Source of the DNA: Anisakis pegreffii
Taxonomy: Eukaryota; Nematoda; Chromadorea; Rhabditida; Anisakidae
Direction: 5' to 3'
NCBI GenBank assembly: GCA_035041965.1
Contig: JAPYMA010001677.1
Coordinates: forward strand, 1 to 64,000
Length of the DNA: 64,000 nucleotides
Positions 25,559 to 36,424 of the stretch are shown here, in pieces. The first letter of the stretch is position 1, and each line of letters starts with the position of its first letter. The notes under the pieces were generated by a model, which was given only the letters and a program-made list of their open reading frames with translations, searched no databases and was not told where the DNA came from. The position numbers and the translations under genes were made by a program.

Positions 25559-28500
25559 CTAGCAAGAAGCTGGAACAAGGAATAGAAGAATTCCGTTCGG
25601 TGTTTTTTTTTCATCAAAACCGGCAGAATTTCGAAGTGTAACGTCTTCAGTGTCAAAGAATCTGTCCAAAAACGGCGTTCTGATGTCAAAAGAATTGTTG
25701 ACGTTTACAATCGCACGTCAAAAGGCCGTACTGCAACTAACCGGAATTGTCGATCGTTCAGTCCATAGATGATCGGGTTCCAAACCACAGATAACTTAGC
25801 AAAGCAGACACTCGTCAGAATGTATTTCCTTGATGGAATTTCGTTAGCCACGAATTGCCAGACGACAGCCAACTGAAAACGACAATTTGTTTTCGAAGAC
25901 AAACACACATTTGCAATCGCTCATTGCCACTTGAGACAGGTTTTGAAAGCGAAGCTGCAAAGTGCGCATTTCTCACACGGATTCGTTGAGAAAATCGAGT
26001 TAGGCGAGATTGGCTGCAGTGCTGCAATTTAATTCAGTCAGTATAACTTTCGTTCGAACTATTATACTTAAGAGTTCCGCCAGTGTAGACGTTAGAATCA
26101 AGATTGATGTGTGTGCATGAGACGAGCATTTCCGTTCCAGACATGGATATGGATAATTGAAACTTTCAATGAATTGTTAAGTTGTTAACTAGTAACATAG
26201 CGATTGGTAACATGAGTAAAATGAGTGGAAAAAATTTGGCTAAGGCCATGTCACCATGAATAAGATATGAACACGCAAACAAACAAATATCTTATTGATT
26301 GTAGTGTCCTTAAAATATTGGTAATAATAACAATAATTCACAATTGCAACAATAACAACAACAGTAACAACGGCAGCACAAATAGGAATGGCCTACGATA
26401 ACATATGGAGTCCACGAGACCATAAACGTTAAAATGGCTACGAGCACTATGCGCGTTAGATTTCCTTGGAATATTCGATCCCTCTGCTCAAAAACTCGAC
26501 TGCGCGACTGCGGCGTCTGAATATTCCATGAAAAACCATTGATTACTATTGAACAAATGCTACATATAATCCTTGAAATCATTGAACAGTTCTGGAATAC
26601 ACATCAAATTTGTAAATGCTGACCGATCACTTGCAAAGGAAGAGATCAGCCAGAGTGCATTGCGCACTAAAAAAAGGCGGCAGACTTTAGGTAATGGAAT
26701 CAACCTCAAGCCTTTGTCAAGTTGATCTGTTTTCTTCAAAAAATCTTGGCTATACGCTCATGATAATAGGATCGTGGAAAATTCAACGAGAATAAATCAA
26801 CGAGGTAAGGGAATCAGCGATTGAATGGTGATAAACTTGATCGGTTGAAGTGCTGCGGACATTGGTGCACGGCAAAAGAACAGCCGTACGATAAATGTTG
26901 ATATAGCAAACAATGATAATAACGGCTGGAATCACATAAGCACTCATGAAAAGCATCAGCAAATATGTGCGCGAATTCAAGTCTTTACTCACGTAGTCGA
27001 ATCTGGAATTGATAAAATGTCCACAGAAGTGGAATGAATAAAATAAGTGGAATTGTTTTTGCTTGTAACGTTCCATGCGAAAATTTCAAGTCGATAAACC
27101 AAAGTCGTCGTTTTCGAAAGGCAATAAACTTCGGTTAATTCAATGCAGCATTTGTTGTTTCAGAAAACTTGCTTCAATTCAATTCAATTGTTGCTTCAAT
27201 TCAATCACTCAATTCGTCGCATTGAATCACACAAGAAACAAAACCAGAGAACATTAATGACCGTTTTCGGTTTGAAACCGAGACTGGTTCGACTGAATCA
27301 ACAAGCTTACGTGCAGTATCCGCCTTCTTTATCGATGATCACATATTGACTCCAGCCGATCAACGGTGGATACGTGGTCATTAGTGTGCACAGAATTGTT
27401 AATGCAACGGCTAACAGCTTATGCTGTATGGTGCATCTTCGAAGTGTAAATGGATGAACGGTCGCCAAGTAGCGCTCTTAAAAACACTTGTCAGAGATTC
27501 ACTGCTTGCAGTTACTGAATTAAACAAACACCAATACATTCAACCATTAATTCTACTGTCAACAATTCTGCCGTTTCTATCATTATTCCATTTTATTACA
27601 CTAATGGCAATTTGTATATTACATCACGATCATTTTCAATCCCAAAATATCTTTCACATTTGACAAACGTCATCGATTCTGCGATAAATCAAATCGAAAA
27701 TTTCAGTTCTGGAAGCACCTACCAAATGAGAGAAGTGCCAATAGATGAATTGTGCCCACTGAGAGTGTAGAAAGTGCGAATCCATTCAGATTGCACACTG
27801 AAACATTTCGAATTATGATTCGAGCTTTTGATAACTGACCGAATATTGATTCCATGCAACAGCAGCTCTTGTAAACATTGTTATTTGGTCGCTATCATAG
27901 TGCCATGTGAACTTTTCATTTTTAGAAAGCAGAGATTCTGCTCGATCGAATGATGTACAAACATCAATATGTTTCCGGGCAAACTTGAGAAGACGGTAGG
28001 CTTGAATGTATCAAACCCATATTTCTATGGTAATGTATAATATGCATTGATCTATAGTGATCAAATGCATATCAATGAGCACCTCAGCGCTAGTTGAGAT
28101 AGCTTTAATAAAATAGCTATACCTCCTCAACTAAGCGAAATCGCCCGACAAAATATATATTTTTCTAAATGCAGACATTCTGCTCGATCGACTGGTGTGA
28201 AGAAATTGATATGTTACTGGTCAAAGCTTTGCAATAATTGGTTGCAACCATCGAAACGTCTAAACACTCAAAAAATTCTGCTCATAATTGATAAGACCAA
28301 CGTCGTTAGATGCATGTGCACATAAGTACAGGCAAAATGTGAATTTGCTTGAAAAACAGACTGCATATATGAATAACTGCATATAAGACTTAAAAGCAAG
28401 GATGCGTTCCGATGTGATTCACTTACGAAATCCAGTCATATCTTCGCCAATTACATAGTAGTATAGGCATAGGCAATAGAACATCGAGCCAAACGTTCCA

Positions 28501-29038
28501 AATAACGCTAGACTTATCGTAACTACGAAGTGTTTGCGTAGTTTCTTATTCCTGAAACGGCAATCAAGTTAGTGATTGCTAATTAAGGCGAACAAATGAA
28601 CAACAACATTCAATGCAATTCAATCACTCTCATTCGATGTTTTCGGTTAATTGTAAGCGATTAATTTATCACCATAAAAGATTAATATTCGCTTTACTAC
28701 TTAATATAAATTATTTTACGATTAGTATCACGGATGAACGTGCATGTCATTCGTACCTAATTTGCATCACATGCGAGAGCAGATCAACACTTAAAGTGAT
28801 TAGCTCCGTTTCTTGTTCTAAAGAGTTTCCCACTGAACCAAAGAATGATTTGTGGTGCTCGGAAAAGAGAGCATGAAATCAACTGATCATAAACTCATAA
28901 GTGCCTACGCGCTTCATTCATGAAGCTAACGTTAACGATGACTAACGTTAAATAAGCAATTGTAATCGTCGCATTGCCACTTATACCGAAAACTAGGATG
29001 AACGTAAACAGAGTGATCATCACGACTTTTTCGAACAT
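25559..29038 (-). CDS. Opsin-like 7TM receptor (nematode SRO-1 / nemopsin-like)
   Basis: Eight exons on the minus strand, listed 5' to 3': 29038-28947, 28551-28427, 27797-27723, 27476-27311, 27002-26882, 26516-26397, 25872-25742 and 25679-25559. They join in phase to give 316 residues. TM1 holds GISGNATITIAYL, and the first loop reads NKKLRKHF. TM3 starts CNLNGFALSTLSVG and ends in the E-R-Y triplet. TM4/loop 2 has PPLIGWSQYV and a conserved Cys in GGYCTFDY. TM5 has YVIPAVIIIVCY, TM6 has FMVSWTPY, and TM7 has CFAKLSVVWNPIIYG then NDRQFR (helix 8). The Lys in FAK stands where opsins carry the retinal Schiff-base lysine, 6 residues before NPxxY. The usual vertebrate counterion site is Asn. An extra N-terminal exon is possible, and the exon 5 donor (GTTCTT) in loop 3 is the least certain junction. 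Confidence 0.88.
27911..28232 (-). repeat. Solo inverted copy of the 400-bp satellite unit
   Basis: Read in reverse, this stretch matches about 320 bp of the unit arrayed at 1-8438. The match covers the TGCAGACATTCTGCTCGATCG, CTCAACTAAGCGAAATCG, TGACCACTATAGATCA-type and CCGGTAACATATTGATG-type blocks in the same order. It is clearly diverged, unlike the near-identical array units, and lacks the part of the unit between the two half-repeats. It sits in the intron between exons 2 and 3 of the opsin-like gene. No clear target-site duplication was found. Confidence 0.9.
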
Positions 29039-31114
29039 TTTTCGTTGAATGTAGTGCCTGAAAAACGATAACATAGAACTGAAGTGCACATCTATGTTTT
29101 CATCAAATAACCAGTGACTGCTGCAGACATATCCATTCGCTATCCATAATCCCATATATGTGCTTTGCTTTCGCTCGGTGATGTTTTCTTGAGGTGGTGA
29201 AAATTTTCATAAATATTAATGCATTCTTATTTGGGAATACGAATCAAGTCACTATTGTCATGGTCGATCAACAACAATCAAACGTAGAAAAACGCCAAAC
29301 GAAGTGCTAAAAACGAAGCGAATATAAAAAATTTCATCTAGAGTTTGCACGAAATTCCGCAATCCCGCGATAGTACCTTCGAATGATGATTCCGAGAGTT
29401 TTGTTTTGGAAAACTACGGCCTTTCTAAAATTGATGAAGCACTCCATTTCCTCCATATCCTATGATTTTGATAGTATGCTCATCATGATTTACAAACATC
29501 GATAATTCCAAATTCAATCATATTCACAATTCTTTCATTTAGGCATGATGCACGCGATTCAGTCTCATTTCACATATCAACTTAACTGCGCATTTTATTG
29601 CTCAGATTCAACTGCGAACGAAAACCATAACATGTAGAACTGTTGTTGTGGGCTCAATGAGAAGATCGTTGAAATTCTGGTGGCTGAAAACCTCGTTGCC
29701 ATCAGATACTCTGCTACTTAATTCCAGGTAAAACGCTGCGGAATTCTCCGATTATGGGTTCTAGGCAGTCATATTGTCCGGAATTCAAACTATCAGTTTT
29801 GCGATCAGCCAAGCATAAAAACTGAACTTTTATAATTTTGACGTTAATTTCAATGTGTCGACTAGACATTCCTTGGGAGAAATTGGAAAATCGGTACGGT
29901 TACCGCGGAGGTAATTCGAGAAACGGTTCACAAATGGGTTGTGTAAAGTTAATGAAACTTCCAAGTTAATCAGGTTTGCTTACTGCAGATACAGATATTG
30001 CAAAACAACAACAACAACAGAAGTGACGCTTTGCGTTAGAAAAAAAAGAACAAATGATTACGGTACGGTACTTTAAAAGAATGGTTGGAGTTCATAGAAA
30101 AAAGCTGACGACGAGACCGGCACCGTTCATCGAACAATTTTTAGTGGAGAGCTAAGCAATCGCCGTGTGACTAATTCATTTTGTGAATTCGGTCGGATTT
30201 TGACCGCAATTCCGGCATCGATTGGAATTCCGATTGTCAGAAATTCAAAATGTGACTTCGGTCGGATTCACCGAACAATTCCAACAGTTGGTCAGAACTC
30301 TGACAGTTGGAATGATGAAATTTTATATCGGTGAGGTTCCGACCGACATGAAATTTCGCTCGGATGCCATCACTAGTCATCAGTAACCAGTGGCTAGGTA
30401 CTTGATGAGATGTAATGCGATATAATAACGATTCATTACTAATGATCATTGAATATTCATCATTTTATAAATGCCCTCATTAAATTAACTTATAAATGTT
30501 CGCCGCATCGTTATGTAAGCATCATCCAATTGAAGTCGCATCACGGTACCCATGCACTGCGTGATGATGACTCTATTTTAGTGACGGATAACGCATATCA
30601 ATGTGGAACACGGTCCATTTATTATTTCAAGAATGCTTTCACTTTTTTGCCCCATTTCCCTGATAGGTGCACCTGATATACTCAGAACGTAATCATTAGC
30701 ATTGAACCTGTTCAGAAAGCAATTTTGATGAACTGAAAAATAAGGTTACGCTTACATCAGACAGATACTATCACCTTACCACTTTTAAGACAAACGCACT
30801 CGGCTATTTCAGTTCCACTGATTGTGATTCTCAAACAGAGTATCTCATTTTGCACATTACCATCACTTTAAAAAACATGAGTTAATATTCCATTTGCGAA
30901 AAAATCATCTGCAGAATGCGTTCAAAATTAACAACCCATAAGTTTGATCTCCTCTATTTGTGATGTTTTGAAAATGCTCTCAATAAACAGTTTCTTTAAT
31001 CAGATAATAAATAAAAAACTTCTATCATCCTACGGTTTTTACTTGGTCATTCTGCAATATCTTAATGGCTATCCTCACTTCAGATTGGATCTAGACAGCG
31101 ATTAATAAGATACA
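29039..31114. other. Gap upstream of the opsin-like gene
   Basis: This should include its promoter. A plausible extra 5' exon begins ATG at 29155 on the minus strand, but its donor is unclear. Apart from the palindromic patch at 30188-30355, no gene was recognised. Confidence 0.5.
30188..30355. repeat. MITE-like palindromic patch
   Basis: TTCGGTCGGATTTTGACCG at the left and CGGTGAGGTTCCGACCGAC at the right are imperfect inverted repeats. TTCGGTCGGATT recurs inside, and an inner palindrome CCAACAGTTGGTCAGAACTCTGACAGTTGG folds on itself. No transposase is present. This is consistent with a small non-autonomous DNA transposon, but the ends are not sharply defined. Confidence 0.4.
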
Positions 31115-31390
31115 TATGGTTTTAGTCTGTATTGATTACTCAAAAGTCTTCGGTGTAGTTTGTTTACATCAAAAATTGTTGCATAAATAAAATTCTTGTG
31201 GCATTCTAGATTAAATGCTCAAATGCACTGAAGCTTTTCGTATTAACATAACTTTCAAAGTTTATAAGCCAGGGTGTTATTTATGGTGTTCCTATAGGGA
31301 GTTTACTCGGTCCATTACCTTTTGCCGTTCATGCAAACAGTATTTCTGCTAACAATTGCAGTAGACGCAAACTTTAGGCTAATGATCTGC
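31115..31390 (+). pseudogene. Decayed LINE-type reverse transcriptase fragment
   Basis: At 31116-31190 a frame reads MVLVCIDYSKVFGVVCLHQKLL, resembling the non-LTR reverse transcriptase block 'DFSKAFDxVxHxxLL'. At 31273-31340 a frame reads GVIYGVPIGSLLGPLPF, matching 'SGVPQGSVLGPLLF'. Shortly after, in another frame, IAVDANFRL may be the remains of the FADD active-site block. The blocks are in the right order but separated by stops and frame changes and lie closer together than in an intact enzyme. Most of the element is gone. Confidence 0.7.
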
Positions 31391-31502
31391 AGATATACCG
31401 ACCATTTCACGAATCCGGCCGTTAACTATTACCATCTTCGATATCAAGTTTGTCGATTGGTCGATAAAAATGCACGTTGCGAATACTCGCACAAATGGCA
31501 AC

Positions 31503-31522
31503 TACACACACACACACACACA
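31503..31522. repeat. (CA)n microsatellite
   Basis: About ten CA dinucleotides in a row, just downstream of the decayed reverse transcriptase remnant. Confidence 0.9.
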
Positions 31523-31859
31523 TCGCACGGCAAATATTTCATTTCACATGCTGCGCCTGGATGAGAACTTTCAAAGCATTGTCTACGCTACTTAGTCATC
31601 AAGACCACCTCGAACTTAAAATGTCACCAGTAACGCTTTGAAATATCCGAAAATCCTTTTTAAAATTTGGAAGAGCGTTTAGAAGAATTTTGGTGAAGAG
31701 TTGTTCATTGCAGTCGATAATTTGATGTTCTCATTAAAATGCTTTAGATACTCCGAAAAATCTTGCAATCGCATCTAAATTAGGATCATCTAGTGGTTCC
31801 GTTTCACAACGGTCACGACGAATTCATCTTGCCTGCACAGCAATTCTCAAATAACTGAA

Positions 31860-32707
31860 TTAAGGAGTGCAGAAATTCTTGGCAAACCTGCAGTAAAAGA
31901 TGCAGGCACAAGGAGGCATCGCGGTCACGTTATCATCAACGAATCGTTCTTCCAATTGCTCATAAAGCATCCAGCAATCAATTGAGTGTCGAAACAGCAA
32001 TCGAGGTTGAGATGTTTGAACGGGGTTGTTGACAGCATTACGTTGAGATGTACAACCTTGAAATGCGATCAAAATTAGCAAAGAATATGGCAATGATGCA
32101 TCGATATAGTGCTTTCGGATTTCATCATAGAAATGTTGAATATTTCAAAGTTATAGCTGTTGAACAGTTGATTTGCGTGAATTAGAGCTTAAGAAGAACG
32201 TAGCAATGAATGAAAAACATCATAAATGTATGATGACACGCAATAGGGGAATAGTTTCATGATCAGTCGGAACCCATTCACAAATCGCTTGGGATTTTCA
32301 GTCAACGCTTTCTGCTGTTGTTGCCATATGCTTGGTACACATGACTCGTATGTACTACTGCCATTAATTGACATTCAAGGCTAAGCGTTGGTCATCTTCT
32401 GCACAAACTGTACTTCAGGCTGACCGCGAATATGTCATTGTAACACACTATTCGCACCAAAAACCCTTCATAGAGCTCAGTGAAAAATATTGACTTACTT
32501 AAATAAGTCGTCGCTTAGATCCATATCAGTTTCATTGCTCCTTTCAATAATAGGAATTGTTGACGTAGAGGATTTTTGGAATAGGAATTTCGAATATTCA
32601 TTGATGAGTGGAATGAATGGATAACCGTTTGAATAAGAGTTTGGTTGAGGCAAATTCAGTTTAGGTATTAAATAAGCAGATGCCTTAGGCGTATCTAACA
32701 GAATCAA
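31860..32707 (-). CDS. Doubtful gene fragment, possible secreted Cys-rich protein
   Basis: Three neighbouring minus-strand ORFs might belong together. The upstream one (32707-32495) ends DLSDDLF at a good GTAAGT donor. The middle (32374-32189) reads VPSIWQQQQKALTENPKRF. The last (to 31860) has a hydrophobic stretch PYSLLILIAFQGC, then DCWMLYEQLEERF and a Cys-rich end PPCACIFYCRFAKNFC before TAA. Acceptors linking them are poor and no family is recognised. Confidence 0.2.
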
Positions 32708-35700
32708 TGCATTCGCACGCCGATAGTGTACGAACTAATATATTCAGTAAAACCACTCTCCATGCTTAAACAAGCAGAAAAAATGGCGGTTGACTTTTTG
32801 GTAATTCTTTTCTAATTCCATTTATTTCTCTCTACTTCAAATCTTCTTCGTCTTTACAGATGAATAATGCAAAAATCGCACGCGTCGGCACTACTCTCTC
32901 CTGATCCTCCCCAAAACAAAGCTTTTAACTGATTACTTCAACCAGAATAGCAACCAACGACTTTTCTGAATGCTTCTTCGAAAAAATGAGTTAAAATTGA
33001 ATTTAAGCTCTAAATTTGGATGACAGCAGATTAGCTCATTCTGTTGCACACGGAAGTGTTTCATTTTCGCCACACTTAAAAAGTAAAGTAATGATTCAGT
33101 GAAATCGCCTTAGAAAAGTGCTCAAAACACAAATCTGTCACAACTGTCTTCTTAACGTCACTTAGGATCCCATTAATGTCACTAACTGCGTTTAATGAGT
33201 TCTGTGCCTGATCGTGAGGCGAGACTACATACTCGTGAAGGCCAACCACAGCCATGAGATATCTTCAGTGAGGTACCTCCTTGATCGCAGCACTCCTCCA
33301 AAACGCATACGTATGCTGGGCGTATTTTATTTTTGACGTTGTTTAGTGAATTAATTATTTAATGAAATTCAGTTTTAACATACTTTCCTAATGCAGCTTC
33401 CAGAAATGATTATTGCGTGTGAGCGATTAAATTTGAGTAGAGGGTGAAAAAGACTTCAGTCAGCATTCACTTTCATTTATTTCATAGATGGTGGGTCCCA
33501 GACATTTTTCCATCCCGGCAACACACTAGTTTAAAGGTGTTTGTGATGGTTATTGAGGTTTTTTTTGGAAATTTTCGTCTGTTTTCGCAAAGGTGTGGAT
33601 GTGTTCGCACTTTCACAGAAATATACCATACCAATACGGTCACCAAATGAAATGAATTTGAAGTTTGCAATCGCAAAAGCTGTAAGTGCATTGTAATACC
33701 GTAATCTTGCGATGTGCAATCGTTCCACACACAGCACTGACCTACAATGTTCACAAAGGAAAGATCATCTGAAAATCCCCGCCTTCACATCCCAAAAGTT
33801 CTATCTTTGAGCAGTTCAATTGTGTTCGAAACAATTTTAGCTTTCTTTGCAAGCTCACTGATCTCTAGCGAGCAGCATACCGATTCATGATTTCTGCAAA
33901 ATGTGAGATGAACTGGAATCGGCAACTGTCCAATGGCAGACTGTATGGTCTTTCCCAATCGGCTAGTTCTCAAAAATTATTCAGTAGCATAGTTGCAGCC
34001 TATCAACCAGATTACAAGTTCATACCTGCATTCGTATCGATCTCATGCAACACTTCTTTCCTCTTACAATTGTAACAACTCAAGCAAGATGTTCGTTTTA
34101 TTCAAATCAACAGTGCTCGACACTAACTGTGATAACAACAGTAATAATGAAATTAACGACGACAATAACAATCGAAATAATGACAATAATCTATTGCACA
34201 ATCAACAATACATATTAATCCATCTCTCAAATTAAGTTTTACTTCGAGTGTTTCATACAAAAGAGATTACTACAACAAGAGAATTCAGTGCAATCTAGTT
34301 GTGATAACAATAACAACAATATACTCGCGAAAATGATAATAGCAACATCATTAAGACATTACTGGTAATGACGAAAGTTATTGATATATTACCACAAAAA
34401 AAATTAGAATTTAAGAACGATTTAACGTAAAGATAACGAGTCATATTCGTTCATAAATATCACTCATACTTGATCGATGCTAACAAATTCAAGACGAATG
34501 CATAAATTGACTACGAAATTTCCAATTAAAGACTCTCTTTAGAATGAAATACACTTCAAATGTTCCCAGCTCGTATCACTTCAATACTTCGTGAACCTAT
34601 CTATTAGCCACACATTTGACGTAATTTCCTCTAAATTAAATACTTGAGAATACGCAGCCGACAACTGTCTTACCTCTACTCACAATATGACGAGAGAAAA
34701 TCACAATATGAATATACGTGAAAAAATAAATATTGAAGAAATGAAAATAGAAATGGATGAAACAATGAAAATCTCTATTCGATACTATTATATTACGAAA
34801 AGTGATATGAACAAAAAAGTAGACGTAGCCTCAATCAATGATCATACTAACGTAACAATTTCATAGAGAGTTCATTCGCGAAGAACGTTGAATTCTTTCA
34901 GAACAAAACAAATACAATAACACAAATGGAATATAGAGCCGACGGTCCATAGACAGCATTCGTTTCTGCAGCTTTCAGGCACAACACCAGAAAGCTTTCG
35001 TCTTCGAATAGCTCAAAGGATACGATTTCGAACGTTGATAGAAAACATACTTTTACGATGCAACCAATACTGAATGTCAACTTCAGACGGATGACAATCA
35101 ACAAAACGGCTGAGTTTCGATTAAACAATGGGAAAGATGAATTTCGATGATTGGCTAAAGAAAGCGAATGAAACAAACAAAACAAAAAACGTCATAGAAA
35201 GTAACGCATAAGTAGAACGTAGTTTTCAAAGGAAGTCGTAAGAAATTTTGCGACGAATCACAACAAATCATTTCGATATCAATTTCTTCAATAGCATGAT
35301 TCGCTACTAATGAAAACAACAATACTTATAATGATTATAAATGGCAACATCTCGGTGATAATGCATGCATTCACAGAAATTATATAGCGATGCCATGAAA
35401 ACATTACTGGTAATGACGAAAGTTATTGATAATAATTCTTGTAGAGTTTCAAAATTTCTTCGTCAATGGGCACATGCATGAATGGGAAAAGCCACAGAAT
35501 GCATCAAAATAGGATGAGCAATGAGATGAAAGGCACTCAATGTCCCACTATCGATGTTTCCATGAACATAATGCTCAAATCTCTTTCGTCTTCGCAAATT
35601 TTCGCAAGAAAACAACTACAATTGAAGATATCAATAAAGACAAATTCAAAATTGACTTTCTTCAAACAATCACAATCGATGATCTTTACAACAAATTCTC

Positions 35701-36424
35701 AACAATTCATCTATACGTGATTCTACTGAATGATCGCTTCCGATCGCAATATACGATTGATATGATTTTTGCTAAATATACAGACGTAATCCTCTAAAAT
35801 GGAATAAAAATTTTCAATGTGAGAAACAACGATACAAAACAATCGACAGTTGGAAGAAGGGATTTCTCGAATCCAATAAATGTGTTTTTTTTTCAGCAAG
35901 CAAATTTGCCTTTGATCCCTTCAGCCAACTGCTCTGATTCATGATTTCGTGTTCAATTCGGTAGAGTCTCGTCGTTTTTTGACGCCAGTGGTGGTATTTC
36001 AATAACTGGCTGTGGTAAAGGATAAAGCGAAAGTGCTGACTTGAATGAATCAATATTCACAATCCGTTTCGGTTCCTGAATAAAAGCGAATTAATCCACG
36101 AGAAACCATTTCATAATAGAATATTTATAATAATAACAATAACAGTAATATAAATCGCAAATTAAGCCACGAAAAACCGAATATTTTGCTCTACTTTTCG
36201 GTAACGCAAATCGCAAAACCTCAAATTCCAGAATGAAAATTTTCAAAGTTAGACGACTAGATACGATTTGGATACAATCGCTTTATGAATAATTTAAACG
36301 GACATTGATCAGGTGACGATTAGTTTGGTGTATACATAAAGATTATTTTGCTCAAACGAAACATAACCACTGAAGACATTCAAATCGAAAAATCATGCAA
36401 ATGAAATTTTAAAAAAAACCCAAT

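Larger units (their letters stand above)
31391..36424. other. Gap between retroelement remnant and IDE
   Basis: No gene was recognised with confidence. It holds (CA)n at 31503-31522, Cys-containing minus-strand ORFs at 31860-32707 (listed separately), AAT/AAC-rich low-complexity DNA around 34120-34400, an exact 31-bp direct repeat at 34356-34386 and 35401-35431, and an 85-codon ATG ORF at 35540-35797 without motifs. Confidence 0.5.

Noticed and set aside
35540..35797. 85-codon ATG ORF with protein-like make-up
   Set aside because: No motif, promoter or splice partner was seen, and nearby DNA is low-complexity. It was left out as a CDS.
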